From Rhizobium aethiopicum (GTDB lineage: Bacteria; Pseudomonadota; Alphaproteobacteria; Rhizobiales; Rhizobiaceae), in the NCBI RefSeq assembly GCF_900094625.1, contig NZ_FMAJ01000005.1:310001-374000 (forward strand): DNA of 64,000 nucleotides. Reading direction: 5' to 3'. Below, in pieces: positions 34,001-42,361 of this stretch. Under the pieces are notes generated by a model. It had not been told where the DNA came from. It saw nothing but the letters and a program-made list of their open reading frames with translations, and searched no databases. A program made the position numbers and the translations under genes. Position 1 is the first letter of the stretch, and each line of letters starts with the position of its first letter.

Positions 34001-34991
34001 TAATTTCTTCACGATCGGCGGCAATTCGCTGGGCGCGATCCGCATCCTGTCGCTGCTCCGGCAGCGTCGGCCGAAGATCCCCCTGACTGTCGCCGATATC
34101 TTCAACAACCCGACCATCCGCGGCTTTGCCGGCGTGATGGAACAGGGGGAGGAAAGGGATCTCTCCGAGGTGATCGTGTTGCGGGCATCAGGCGCCAAGC
34201 CGCGGCTCTATTGCTTCCCGGGACTTCTCGTCAGCACCCGCGAATATGTGAAGCTCGTCGATTATCTCGGGGCCGATCAGCCGGCGACCGGTTTCATTTG
34301 CCACTCGCTTTCCGAAAAGAAGGAAGTCGGTGCGCCGGTCGAAGAGATCATCGAGAGCTATGTCGACCATATCAGGAAGCACAGCAGCGGCGCGCCCTGC
34401 TACTTCCTCGGCTGGTCATGGGGCGGGCTTCTGGCCTATGAAGCTGCCCGCACGCTCGCCAACCAGGTCGACGTCCGGATGATGGCGATGGTCGATGTTT
34501 GCGATCTCGGATCGGAATTTGCGATCGGCGCCAAGCCGCGCTTCCGGCCGGGCGAGCGCGACGCGCTTCACCGGGACGTGCAGGCATGGCTGCAGAAAAC
34601 GGCGATGCGGCCCGAATGGGACCGGCTGCTTTCGACAATGGACGCCGATACCTATGAGCAGTTCCTGCGTTTCGTCGGCGACGAGAAAGACCCGCTTCCG
34701 ACCGATGGGCCCGATATCAGCAGCCGCGAACACACCTTCTGGGTGCTGATCGACAATGCCCTGATCTTCCGCAAGCATCGGCTCGTTCCCCACGACGTGC
34801 CGATCTATCCCTGGGCGGCCGATGACAGCCTCAATCGTGGCCTCAATCTGATCGATTGGCGCCGCCTGTCGCCGCGCGCGCATGCGGCCGAGATCATCAC
34901 CGGCACCAACCACCTGCACATGATCGGGTCGCCCGCCTTCCACTCAAGGCTTGCCCTGCGTCTCAAGGAAACAGAGAAGGATAACGCATGA
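31002..34991 (+). CDS. vbsS: Nonribosomal peptide synthetase, vicibactin synthetase VbsS-type (C-A-T-TE)
   Basis: A 1329-residue single-module synthetase. A condensation-type domain (about 15-450) has HPIISDD at 155-161 where HHxxxDG is expected, so the catalytic second His is Pro and the terminal Gly is Asp. The adenylation domain (about 465-960) has YTSGSTGLPKG (616), the Asp of the substrate pocket at 662 (SSDGGHERW), NGYGPTE, YRSGDLTRW and the A10 Lys at 956. The carrier domain has the phosphopantetheine Ser 1009 (GGNSLGA). The thioesterase has GWSWGG (Ser 1139) and a candidate His 1304. It should load the hydroxyornithine-type unit, and the thioesterase joins units into the cyclic trimer. 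MbtH, monooxygenase and phosphopantetheinyl transferase are encoded alongside. Confidence 0.88.
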   Translation: MNKQITNFADARPTDAVDAVFESFPLTIAQKRIWSLEQIGNYTVFPDHVIGLRFSAGGDPETIAGACRTLVAENPSLATRFRRLAGGRIEQYRGASNAVPMEILGKEGAALSEAEALAARKAFRDKRFDLLEGPAARIQIIRLADGQSLLTIVLHPIISDDREKSVLAGSLVRILDGAPAGDVLPAEISAGTREEVWLETDAAREALAYWRETIGLDYAASTFPTRFNSGGLAGVARAEHRFAIEPDLWGKLERHAQGKGHHVERVLHAAFCALLARYSGSYALLTGLLVARPPTEHFASRGRAEQVLPLVLPLASRQSLDDVVEAISSVTEEGLRRLVPLERITQELVVDEAAAQEAVVKALFEFREPYPVPRQATNLEPPGARADSELSLVIEARPEGAAYGLIDYAQDLYDGALIARVAKHFRFVLEQIVAQPGLRIKDIELVGSDELDWLSAPYEDDVVNDDRPVHELISAHSRRTPSKTAIVYGDEEWSHGWLEASTNRLGHRLRQLGVRAEMTVAIFIKRSPEAIVGILATLKAGGAYIPVEPDHPPVRNHHILRDGGVKIVLTHSWLRHRLPEELDATILELDKLDLEGEPDTPLYVPTHKNQLAYVMYTSGSTGLPKGVAVEHGPLTHHLQNTSRVYGMSSESRELPFLPFSSDGGHERWMNPLMEGGSIILPDQPLWTPEETLTAMRRHGANNASIPTTYLQQLAEWADITDGAPPMRLYSFGGEGLAQSTFDLLSRALKSEWLINGYGPTETIMTPMVWKVRAGTKFQGVYAPLGRAVGLRRVYVLDPDLNPCPIGVTGELYIGGEGIARGYLGKPDTTADRFIPDPFSKEGGRLYRSGDLTRWREDGTVEFVGRVDHQVKLRGYRIELGEIEAALLQQPGVGEALVVLRDDDAGEKALVAYVVPRKEERLDVETVRSGLERSLPSYMVPAAVVELEKMPTNPNSKLDRFALPAPQPVKRAIVEPASVLEEEVLDVWRQVLKLEAISVEDNFFTIGGNSLGAIRILSLLRQRRPKIPLTVADIFNNPTIRGFAGVMEQGEERDLSEVIVLRASGAKPRLYCFPGLLVSTREYVKLVDYLGADQPATGFICHSLSEKKEVGAPVEEIIESYVDHIRKHSSGAPCYFLGWSWGGLLAYEAARTLANQVDVRMMAMVDVCDLGSEFAIGAKPRFRPGERDALHRDVQAWLQKTAMRPEWDRLLSTMDADTYEQFLRFVGDEKDPLPTDGPDISSREHTFWVLIDNALIFRKHRLVPHDVPIYPWAADDSLNRGLNLIDWRRLSPRAHAAEIITGTNHLHMIGSPAFHSRLALRLKETEKDNA

Positions 34992-36343
34992 CCGTCGCTT
35001 TTACCCGCAGGGATGCCCTGAACGAGCCGCTCGATCTTGCCGGCATCGGCATCGGTCCCTCCAATCTGAGCCTTGCCTGCCTGCTGGAATCCGTGCCCGA
35101 GATCCGCAGCCGCTTCTTCGAGCGGCGCGGCGCCTTCGACTGGCATCCCGGCATGATGATGCCCGGCGTCGAGCTGCAATCGTCCTTCCTGAAGGACCTC
35201 GTCACCCCGGTCCTGCCGACCAGCCGCTGGTCCTTCATCTCCTATCTGGTGGCACATAAGAGGCTCTACGCTTTCCTGAATGCCAATTACGAGGCCGTGC
35301 CCCGGCAGGAATTCGCGCGTTATCTCGCCTGGGTCGCCCAGGGCGTCGAGGGCTTGCGCTTTGCGAGCGAGATCCGCGACGTTGAGCACCGCGACGACCG
35401 CTTCGTCCTGCGCTTTGACAACGGCCAGGAGGAAGCGCGCAACCTGGTGATCGGCACGGGATCTTCGCCCTTCGTGCCCGATTGGGCGAAACCCTTCCTG
35501 GGTGCGGATTGCTTCCACAACAGCGAGGCCAAGTCGCGGCTCAACGATCTCCGCGCCGCCCGCATCGTCGTGGTCGGCGGAGGCCAGAGCGGCGGCGAGG
35601 TGGTCGAGGCGCTGCTTGGCGATCCCGGTTCGATGACGGAGCTGACCTGGATCAGCCGGCGTCACAATTTCGAGCCGATCAACGACACGCCGTTTTCGAA
35701 CCAGGTCTTTTCGCCGGAATATGTGCAGGCCTATCTCAAGCTCAGCGGCGAGCAGAAGCAGGCAGCCCTGAAGAACTCGATCCTGACCAGCGATGGCCTG
35801 TCGGTATCGACGATCCACTCGATCTACCGCCGCCTCTACGCGCTGCGATATATCGAGCCCAGCGCGCTCAACGCATCTCTGTCGCCGAACCGCGACGTGA
35901 TCCAGATGGAGCGGAACGGCAATGCCTATCGGCTCATCGTTCGGAACCACTTCGACGGCGGGATCGAGGTGCTTCATGCCGACGCGGTGGTTCTTGCGAC
36001 CGGCTACAGGTTCCGACTGCCGGATGCGCTCGGCTCGCTCAGCGAAAGGATAAACCTCGACAGGAACGGCTATCCCACGCTTAATGACGATTACACCATG
36101 CAGTGGACGGGCCCCAGAACCAACCGGCTGTTCGCGCAGAATGCCGGCCGATATTCGCATGGTATTGCCGACTCGCAGTTGAGCCTGATGGCTTGGCGCA
36201 GTGCAACCATCATCAACGCGCTTCTCGGCCGGCAGCATTTCGATGCGGAACCGGACAACGCCCAACTGGTCTGGGCGACGCAGGCCGCCTCCACCATGCC
36301 GCATCAGATGGCCGGCTATTCAGACGGTATGATGTCGTCCTGA
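34988..36343 (+). CDS. vbsO: L-ornithine N5-monooxygenase, VbsO-type
   Basis: A 451-residue flavin monooxygenase of the IucD/PvdA/SidA family, which hydroxylates the side-chain amine of ornithine using FAD, NADPH and O2. The FAD motif is GIGIGPSNLSLA (about residue 18), the NADPH motif is GGGQSGGEV (about 197) and the C-terminal ATGYRFRLP is conserved. The Pro in the FAD motif is typical of this family. The start overlaps the synthetase stop by 4 nt (ATGA). It supplies the first committed intermediate. The 3' end overlaps the convergent phosphopantetheinyl transferase gene by 28 bp. Confidence 0.93.
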   Translation: MTVAFTRRDALNEPLDLAGIGIGPSNLSLACLLESVPEIRSRFFERRGAFDWHPGMMMPGVELQSSFLKDLVTPVLPTSRWSFISYLVAHKRLYAFLNANYEAVPRQEFARYLAWVAQGVEGLRFASEIRDVEHRDDRFVLRFDNGQEEARNLVIGTGSSPFVPDWAKPFLGADCFHNSEAKSRLNDLRAARIVVVGGGQSGGEVVEALLGDPGSMTELTWISRRHNFEPINDTPFSNQVFSPEYVQAYLKLSGEQKQAALKNSILTSDGLSVSTIHSIYRRLYALRYIEPSALNASLSPNRDVIQMERNGNAYRLIVRNHFDGGIEVLHADAVVLATGYRFRLPDALGSLSERINLDRNGYPTLNDDYTMQWTGPRTNRLFAQNAGRYSHGIADSQLSLMAWRSATIINALLGRQHFDAEPDNAQLVWATQAASTMPHQMAGYSDGMMSS

Positions 36344-37035
36344 AACATAGTCATGCGAATGCCGGGGAAACCGGATTGAGAACGGACGGCCAGCGCGATG
36401 ACGTGCTGGCTGCCGCCCTCGATCAGACGATGATGCCATCGCCGGTCGACAGTGCCGCCCTTTGCCGCGACAGGAGTGCCGTCCTCCCAGGAGAAGGTGA
36501 CGTTGCGAGGATCTTCAGCCAGCCCGACTCCGAGCGCCTTGAGGTGGCTCTCCTTGAGAGCCCAGAGCGCGACAGCCGCGCGCGGACGTTCACGCATGGG
36601 CAGATGGTCGAGCCAGCGTCGCTCGTCGGCGCTGCAATAGGCTTCCAATGCTGCTTCCTCGATCTCGGCATCGGCGCGCTCACAATCTATTCCGACGCAC
36701 TCGCATCCTGAAGCGACGGCGACAGCCACCAGCCCGTCAGCATTGGCGAGACTGAATTGCGGCGCATCACGACGGTCGAGCGTCAGCCGGCCGCGCTCGT
36801 CTGCAAGCAACATTACATCGCCCGGCTCTATGCCGGCACGCGCGCTCAATATTCGCCGCAAGAGATACCGGCCGGCGATGAACGAGGTTCGATCCCGGTC
36901 GAATCGGTAGGCTGTGGCGCGCTCCAGCTCATTTGCTGAAAGCGAGCGCATCCAGCGGTTCCGGTCGCGCTCGTTCTTCGGATACTGCCAGAGCGCGATG
37001 TCGATGGCGGGAAGTTGATTTTCCGACTGCTGCAT
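36316..37035 (-). CDS. vbsP: Sfp-type 4'-phosphopantetheinyl transferase, VbsP-type
   Basis: A 239-residue Sfp/EntD-class transferase that attaches the phosphopantetheine arm to carrier-protein serines. The metal/CoA motifs VGIDCERAD (about 107-115) and WALKESHLKALGVGL (about 158-172) are intact. It should activate Ser 1009 of the synthetase. The gene converges on vbsO with a 28-bp overlap, so it has its own promoter, and no RpoI-type motif was seen upstream. The ribosome-binding site is weak (GTGGATCC). Confidence 0.88.
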   Translation of the reverse strand: MQQSENQLPAIDIALWQYPKNERDRNRWMRSLSANELERATAYRFDRDRTSFIAGRYLLRRILSARAGIEPGDVMLLADERGRLTLDRRDAPQFSLANADGLVAVAVASGCECVGIDCERADAEIEEAALEAYCSADERRWLDHLPMRERPRAAVALWALKESHLKALGVGLAEDPRNVTFSWEDGTPVAAKGGTVDRRWHHRLIEGGSQHVIALAVRSQSGFPGIRMTMFQDDIIPSE

Positions 37036-37105
37036 GGATCCACTATGCGTGCCGCGAGGCGATTGGCAATCACATAACCGTTGGCATGTGGAATGCCGCG
37101 GGATC

Positions 37106-37903
37106 TTACTCCGCGGCTTCGATGAAGCGGTGGCGTTCGTAGAGGAACTTCAGCACCGCTTCGCGGCATTTGAGATATGTTCGGTCCGAGGTGAGTTCGA
37201 TGCGATTGCGAGGACGCGGCATGGTCACGTCGAGCACTTCGCCGATGCGGGCCGCCGGGCCGTTGGTCATCATCACGATGCGATCGGACAGCAGCACTGC
37301 TTCATCGACATCATGGGTGATCATCACCATCGTATTGCCGAGCCTGGCGTGGATTTCCATCACCGCGTCCTGCAGATGGGCGCGAGTGAGCGCGTCGAGT
37401 GCGCCGAAGGGCTCGTCTAGCAGCATGATCTTCGGCTCCATGGCAAGCGCGCGGGCGATTCCGACGCGCTGCTTCATACCTCCGGAAATTTCAGAAGGCC
37501 GCTTGTCTTTGGCATGCGCCATCTGCACGAGGTCGAGATTTTTCGTCACCCAGTCATGACGCTCCGTTTTGGTCTTCGTTCTGTTGAAGACCTTGGAGAC
37601 AGCGAGGTTGACGTTCTCGTAGACCGTCAGCCAGGGCAGGAGCGAGTGGTTCTGAAAGACGACGGCGCGTTCCGGGCCCGGTTCGTTGACCTCGCGGTTT
37701 TCAAAGAGCACCGCGCCCGCGGAAACGGGAGTGAGCCCGGCAATAAGGTTCAGCAGCGTGGACTTGCCGCAGCCGGAGTGCCCGATAATCGAGACGAATT
37801 CGCCTTCTGATATCGTCAGGTTGATATCCTTCAGGATCTCGGCGCGCACGCCGCCGCGATCGAAATGCTTGTCGATACGATCGAGCTTCAGATAGGCGTT
37901 CAT
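37106..37903 (-). CDS. nrtC: Nitrate-type ABC transporter ATP-binding protein
   Basis: A 265-residue ATPase of the NrtD/SsuB/TauB group. Walker A is GHSGCGKST (about residue 42), the Q-loop VFQNHSLLPW, signature EISGGMKQRV and Walker B IMLLDEPFGALD. It pairs with the permease just upstream (10-nt gap) for import of nitrate, nitrite or possibly cyanate. The ATG at 37903 has GAGGAG upstream; a longer frame to 38062 runs into the permease gene and is not real. Last gene of the operon. Confidence 0.9.
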   Translation of the reverse strand: MNAYLKLDRIDKHFDRGGVRAEILKDINLTISEGEFVSIIGHSGCGKSTLLNLIAGLTPVSAGAVLFENREVNEPGPERAVVFQNHSLLPWLTVYENVNLAVSKVFNRTKTKTERHDWVTKNLDLVQMAHAKDKRPSEISGGMKQRVGIARALAMEPKIMLLDEPFGALDALTRAHLQDAVMEIHARLGNTMVMITHDVDEAVLLSDRIVMMTNGPAARIGEVLDVTMPRPRNRIELTSDRTYLKCREAVLKFLYERHRFIEAAE

Positions 37904-37913
37904 ACTGCGCTCC

Positions 37914-38807
37914 TCAATTGGCCATTGAGCCACGGGTGATGAGTTTGCCGAGCGCTGCCACCAGCTTGTCGAGGGCAAATCCGACAATGCCGATATAGGC
38001 CAGCGCGACGATGATGTCCGGGAGACGCGATGAATTCCAGGCGTCCCAGATAAAGAAGCCAATGCCGACGCCGCCGGTCAGCATTTCCGCTGCAACGATC
38101 GCGAGCCAGGAGAGGCCGACGCCGATCCTGAGGCCGGTGAATATGTAAGGCGCTGCCGAAGGCAGCATGATCTTCCAGAAAAACTCGAGCTGGTTGAGGC
38201 GCAGCACTTCGGCGACGTTGCGGTAGTCCTGCGGAATATTGCGGACGCCGACCGCGGTGTTGATAATGACAGGCCAGATCGAGGTGATAAAGATGACGAA
38301 GATCGCCGAAGGGTTGGAATCTTGGAAGGCCGCGAGTGACAGTGGCAGCCAGGCAAGTGGTGGAACCGTGCGCAGCACCTGGAAGATCGGATCAAGGCCG
38401 CGCATCGCCCAGACCGACTGTCCGATGATCGCACCAATAATGACGCCGGCGATCCCGGCCAGCCCGAATCCATAAGCGACGCGTTGCAGCGAGACGAGCA
38501 CGCGCCAGCCGAGCCCGATATCCTGGGAGCCGTAATTGAAGAAGGGATAGGCGATCAGATCATAGCTGTCCTGCCAGACCTGATGCGGCGACGGCAAAGA
38601 CGCGTCGGTCGAAGAACACAGCACCTGCCAGACGAGCAGGAGAAGCGCCAGCACGACGACCGGCGGAACGACATTGCGAAGTGCAGTCAAGCCCGCGCGA
38701 CGAAAGTCAATCCGTGGTCCATGCCCGCCCGAAAACGGCAGGACCTTTGCCGCGCGCTTGACGGCGACGGTCGCGGAGGGATTTTGTTTATTTGCCAGGG
38801 CGGACAT
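37914..38807 (-). CDS. nrtB: Nitrate-type ABC transporter permease
   Basis: A 297-residue permease of the NrtB/SsuC family with about six spans and the ATPase-contact loop (EVLRLNQLEFFWKIMLPSAAPYIFTGLRIGVGLSW). GAGGAG precedes the ATG at 38807. It lies between the binding-protein and ATPase genes and forms the membrane channel. A cytosolic N-terminal arm of about 60 residues precedes the first span, longer than in many homologues. Confidence 0.9.
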   Translation of the reverse strand: MSALANKQNPSATVAVKRAAKVLPFSGGHGPRIDFRRAGLTALRNVVPPVVVLALLLLVWQVLCSSTDASLPSPHQVWQDSYDLIAYPFFNYGSQDIGLGWRVLVSLQRVAYGFGLAGIAGVIIGAIIGQSVWAMRGLDPIFQVLRTVPPLAWLPLSLAAFQDSNPSAIFVIFITSIWPVIINTAVGVRNIPQDYRNVAEVLRLNQLEFFWKIMLPSAAPYIFTGLRIGVGLSWLAIVAAEMLTGGVGIGFFIWDAWNSSRLPDIIVALAYIGIVGFALDKLVAALGKLITRGSMAN

Positions 38808-38866
38808 CGACGCGCTCCTCACGTAAAAAAAAGGGCCGGCGCGCTGGTGGCGCGCCGTAAGACGGG

Positions 38867-40180
38867 TCAGGAGACGGCCTTGATCGAAAGGCTCTCCAGA
38901 TAGGCCGAGGGATTTTCAGGGTCGAAGACCTTGCCGTCGAAGAACGTTTCCTTGCCACGGGAAGACGATGCGGGAATGTCGGCGGCGGCGACGCCGAGGT
39001 CTTTGGCGGCCTCGCGCCAGATGTCTTCGCGGTTCACCTGGTCGACCAGCGCCTTGACATCGGTTGTAACAGGCAGGTTTCCCCAGCGGATATTTTCCGT
39101 CATGAACCAGGTGTCATGGCTCTTGAACGGATAGGAGGCGCCGTCCTTCCAAAATTTCATGTAGAGGTCGGTGGCCTTGACCTCGCGGCCGTTGCCATAG
39201 TTGATGTCGCCCTTGAGGCGGCCAAGCACGTCCTTGGTCGGCACGTTGAACCATTGGCGCTTCCCGAGAATGTCGGCCATCTCCGCCTTGTTATCCATGC
39301 TTTCGCACCACTGCTGCGCTTCCATGACAGCCATCAGCAGGGCTTTGGCAGCGTTGGGATTCTTTTCGATCCATTCGGCGCGGAGCCCCAGCGCCTTTTC
39401 CGGATGACCCTTCCAGAGCTCGCCGGTGCTGGCTGCGGTGAAGCCGATGCCCTGGTTGACGAGTTGCTCGTTCCACGGCTCGCCCACACAGAACACGTCC
39501 ATATTGCTGACCTTCATATTGGCCACCATCTGCGGCGGTGGCACGACGATGGTCGAAACATCCTTGTTCGGGTCGATGCCGCCGGCGGCAAGCCAGTAGC
39601 GGATCCAGAGGTCGTGGGTGCCGCCCGGGAAAGTCATCGCGGCCTTGATCTCCTTGCCTTCGGCCTTCTTCTTCTCGAAGGCGGCCTTCAGCTTGGAAGC
39701 ATCGAGCTGCACGCCGGTTTCGGCATATTCCTTGGCCACTGAGATGCCTTGGCTGTCGAGATTGAGCCGTGCAAGGATCGCCATCGGCACCGGCTTGTTG
39801 TTCTGCGTCACCTTGCCGGTCTGCATGAGATAGGGGAGCGGCGAGAGGATATGAGCGCCGTCGATGCCGTTGGCCGCTCCGCCCAGCACCAGATTGTCAC
39901 GGGTCGCACCCCAGGAGGCCTGTTTGGCCACATCCGTTTCCGGAAGCCCGTGTTTTTCGAACAGGCCTTTTTCCTTGGCGATAATCAGCGGCGCGGAATC
40001 CGTGAGCGCGATGAAGCCGAGCTTCACCCCTTTTACTTCAGGGCCGGTCCCGGCTGCAAAGGCGCCGGAGGGAAAGGCAGTCTTGACGGCGCCTATGAGG
40101 GCAGCCGCTGCAGTCGTCTTGAGCATGCTCCGGCGGCTGATGCCGGTTGTCGAAATCCCAGTCGTCGAAATCTTCTTCAT
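38867..40180 (-). CDS. nrtA: Nitrate-type ABC transporter substrate-binding protein
   Basis: A 437-residue NrtA/CynA-type binding protein. The N-terminus carries a twin-arginine signal (ISRRSMLKTTAAAALIGAVK) preceded by a short repeat, ISTTG twice. The mature domain has EVKGVKLGFIALTDSAPLIIAKEKGLFEKHGL and FPGGTHDLWIRYWLAAGGIDP, close to nitrate-binding proteins. GCAGAGGGG lies upstream of the ATG. No nitrate reductase gene is in the window. The sigma-54 promoter upstream suggests nitrogen control of the whole operon. Confidence 0.9.
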   Translation of the reverse strand: MKKISTTGISTTGISRRSMLKTTAAAALIGAVKTAFPSGAFAAGTGPEVKGVKLGFIALTDSAPLIIAKEKGLFEKHGLPETDVAKQASWGATRDNLVLGGAANGIDGAHILSPLPYLMQTGKVTQNNKPVPMAILARLNLDSQGISVAKEYAETGVQLDASKLKAAFEKKKAEGKEIKAAMTFPGGTHDLWIRYWLAAGGIDPNKDVSTIVVPPPQMVANMKVSNMDVFCVGEPWNEQLVNQGIGFTAASTGELWKGHPEKALGLRAEWIEKNPNAAKALLMAVMEAQQWCESMDNKAEMADILGKRQWFNVPTKDVLGRLKGDINYGNGREVKATDLYMKFWKDGASYPFKSHDTWFMTENIRWGNLPVTTDVKALVDQVNREDIWREAAKDLGVAAADIPASSSRGKETFFDGKVFDPENPSAYLESLSIKAVS

Positions 40181-40352
40181 CTGCAGGTTCCCCTCTGCTT
40201 GGTGAGTTCGAACGCAAAAAAACGCCGCCGGAATTTGTGTGCGCGGGATGGGAAATCCCCGACAGCAAAGACCTTGCGACGCCGTTGTCTAATGCGGGCG
40301 CTTATGCCGTGCCCGTCCGCCTCGGTCGCCGTTGACCGGGCAAGGAGGAACC

Positions 40353-40369
40353 TGCAACCAGCGTGCCAG
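40353..40369 (-). promoter_or_regulatory. Sigma-54 promoter for nrtABC
   Basis: On the minus strand CTGGCACGCTGGTTGCA matches the sigma-54 consensus YTGGCACG-N4-TTGCW at every fixed position. Transcription would begin near 40342, leaving a leader of about 160 nt before nrtA. The leader holds a T7 run (A7 at 40216-40222 on the plus strand), but I could not draw a convincing terminator stem for it. Confidence 0.8.
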
Positions 40370-40508
40370 TTCGGGCAAAAATCGGTAACGTTCTGAATAA
40401 AAAGAAGAAACCGGACGATTTCTTGGGTGCTTATTTTTTGTGCTGTGTTGAATTATGATTATGATTTGTGCGATGCGAATATATCAGCACTGGCGGGAGC
40501 GCTATATT

Positions 40509-40521
40509 TGTGCAGTGCACA
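40509..40521. promoter_or_regulatory. 13-bp palindrome upstream of the c-di-GMP gene
   Basis: TGTGCAGTGCACA is a perfect inverted repeat (6-bp arms, 1-bp centre) 77 bp before the GGDEF-EAL start and about 140 bp upstream of the nrtA sigma-54 promoter. The half-site order does not match NtrC, so the bound protein is unknown. The rest of 40370-40597 is AT-rich, promoter-like sequence with no gene. Confidence 0.4.
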
Positions 40522-40597
40522 TAAATACGGCACGGAGGGACGCTGGGCTGATTAACAGCGACGGCTTGCCCTCGATTAGCACTCTTTAAAATATTCA

Positions 40598-42361
40598 ATG
40601 CGACATTCGGGCGAACGAAACAGCGAGATCGCCTTGAGCAACAAACGATCCAGAACGAATGTCGAGCTTGAGAATCTGCTCCGCCAGCTTGGCCTGGCGC
40701 TTGAGGCATCCGGCATCGGAATCTGGCAGCACAACATCGCAAAAAATCAGACGCGCTGGGACGAGCAGCTCAAGCTGATCTATGGCGTCCCGAAAGCGCC
40801 GCTCGATGTCATCTGGCTCGACAGCGTCCACCCCGACGATCTGGCGGCGACCAATGAAATATTTCTGCGCGCCATCGAAACCAAATCGGATTATGCATCC
40901 GAATTCCGCATCGTCCGGCCGGACGGAGCGATCCGCTATCTGCGCTCGCGCGCTCGCTATTTCGTCGATGCTTCCGGCGACGGTTGTTTTGTCGGCGCCG
41001 AATGGGATGTGACGGACGACGTCCTTCTCAACAAGGAGTTGGAGAGCAGCCGGGCGGAAGCTCGGTTCGCCGCCGATCACGACCACCTCACCGGCCTATT
41101 GAACCGGCGCAGCTTCGATTCTGCCCTGTCGGAGCTTGCCCGGCAGGAGAGCGTGAAGGTTGCGCTTCTTCATATAGACGTTGATCGTTTCAAGGAGATC
41201 AATGACCGTTTCGGGCATGCGGTCGGCGACCTCATCCTCTGTCATGTCAGTGAGATTCTGTTGGAAGCCATCTCCGCCGGTGACGTCGCGGCACGCCTCG
41301 GCGGCGATGAGTTTGCGGTCGTCATCGCTGAGGACAAGCCCGACAAGACGAAGACGGTCCTTGGCCATATTCAGCGACGTCTGGAGAGCCCGCTTCCTGT
41401 TGGCGACCAGACGCTGAGCGTGCAATGTTCCATTGGCGTGGCCAGCGCCATGAGCGCAGACTTCGCCAAGCTGCTTTCCCAGTCGGACTTGGCTTTGTAC
41501 CATGCCAAACGGAATGGCCGGAATCGCGCCGAGATATTTTCCGACGAGATGGCTTCGACCCTGGCGAACGAAAGGCAGCTCGCGCAGGATCTGCGATCCG
41601 GACTGGCGCTCGGCCAGATCCGTCCGTTTTACCAGGTGCAGGTCGATGCCAGGTCATTCCGGGTAAATGGTGTCGAAGCTCTGGCGAGATGGAACCACCC
41701 GACGAAAGGAATCCTCGCCCCGGCGCATTTCCTGTCTCTCGCCTCGTTGCATGGATTGGTGGCAGAGCTAGACGATGTCGTTTTGAAGGCTGTTCTGTCG
41801 GATATGCAATCCTCGGCTTCCCTGATGGAGGGCATCCGCGTATCCATCAACCTTTCCGCCGATCGTCTCAATGATCCCGAATTGGCAACGAAACTCGGCG
41901 GCTATGACATCCCGGCCGGCCGGGTGAGCTTCGAGTTGATAGAGACGATATTCCTGGACAGCCTGAGTGATCGGGTGCGCCAGAACATCCAGGCGATCAA
42001 GTCCTTCGGTATCGACATCGAGATCGACGATCTCGGATCGGGGCATGCCTCCTTGCTGGGCCTGCTCGAGCTCAGACCGGACCGCGTCAAGATCGATCGC
42101 CAGCTGGTGATGCCGATCCTGCAATCCGTGCCCAGCCGCAGGCTGGTGAGTTCACTGGTCGACATAGCGCGGGCGCTTGACATGGAAGTGATTGCGGAAG
42201 GGGTGGAAACGCTCGACCATGCCAAAGTGCTCGCCGATCTCGGTGTTCACACTCTCCAGGGTTATGCTTTTGGACGGCCGCAGTCGTTTGCCGATCTGGC
42301 GGCCCGATTGGAGCAGGAGGCACTAGAGTTCGGGCAACCGGATGTCGCGCGCGCGCTCTAG
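40598..42361 (+). CDS. PAS-GGDEF-EAL cyclic-di-GMP protein
   Basis: A 587-residue signalling protein. A PAS domain (about 25-140, LALEASGIGIWQHNIAKNQTRWDEQLKLIYGV) is followed by a GGDEF domain with an intact active site (GGDEF at 235-239) and an EAL domain starting with EAL at 360-362. The EAL domain keeps the metal and base residues (INLSADRL, FELIETIF, EIDDLGSGHASL, EVIAEGVET). The inhibitory I-site is absent: SAGD stands where RxxD would be, five residues before GGDEF. It could make or degrade c-di-GMP, with PAS choosing. There are no membrane spans. Its stop overlaps the stop of the convergent decarboxylase gene through a shared CTAG. Confidence 0.9.
   Translation: MRHSGERNSEIALSNKRSRTNVELENLLRQLGLALEASGIGIWQHNIAKNQTRWDEQLKLIYGVPKAPLDVIWLDSVHPDDLAATNEIFLRAIETKSDYASEFRIVRPDGAIRYLRSRARYFVDASGDGCFVGAEWDVTDDVLLNKELESSRAEARFAADHDHLTGLLNRRSFDSALSELARQESVKVALLHIDVDRFKEINDRFGHAVGDLILCHVSEILLEAISAGDVAARLGGDEFAVVIAEDKPDKTKTVLGHIQRRLESPLPVGDQTLSVQCSIGVASAMSADFAKLLSQSDLALYHAKRNGRNRAEIFSDEMASTLANERQLAQDLRSGLALGQIRPFYQVQVDARSFRVNGVEALARWNHPTKGILAPAHFLSLASLHGLVAELDDVVLKAVLSDMQSSASLMEGIRVSINLSADRLNDPELATKLGGYDIPAGRVSFELIETIFLDSLSDRVRQNIQAIKSFGIDIEIDDLGSGHASLLGLLELRPDRVKIDRQLVMPILQSVPSRRLVSSLVDIARALDMEVIAEGVETLDHAKVLADLGVHTLQGYAFGRPQSFADLAARLEQEALEFGQPDVARAL

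Noticed and set aside
34805..36304. 499-codon minus-strand frame
   Set aside because: Antisense shadow of vbsS and vbsO, whose motifs are complete on the plus strand.
40181..40341. Possible intrinsic terminator or antiterminator in the nrtA leader
   Set aside because: A T7 run exists, but I found no stable stem immediately before it; only a small GGGAT/ATCCC stem further upstream.
40509..40521. NtrC enhancer site for the sigma-54 promoter
   Set aside because: The palindrome has the half-sites in the order GTGCA-TGCAC, opposite to NtrC sites. It was kept only as an unassigned palindrome.
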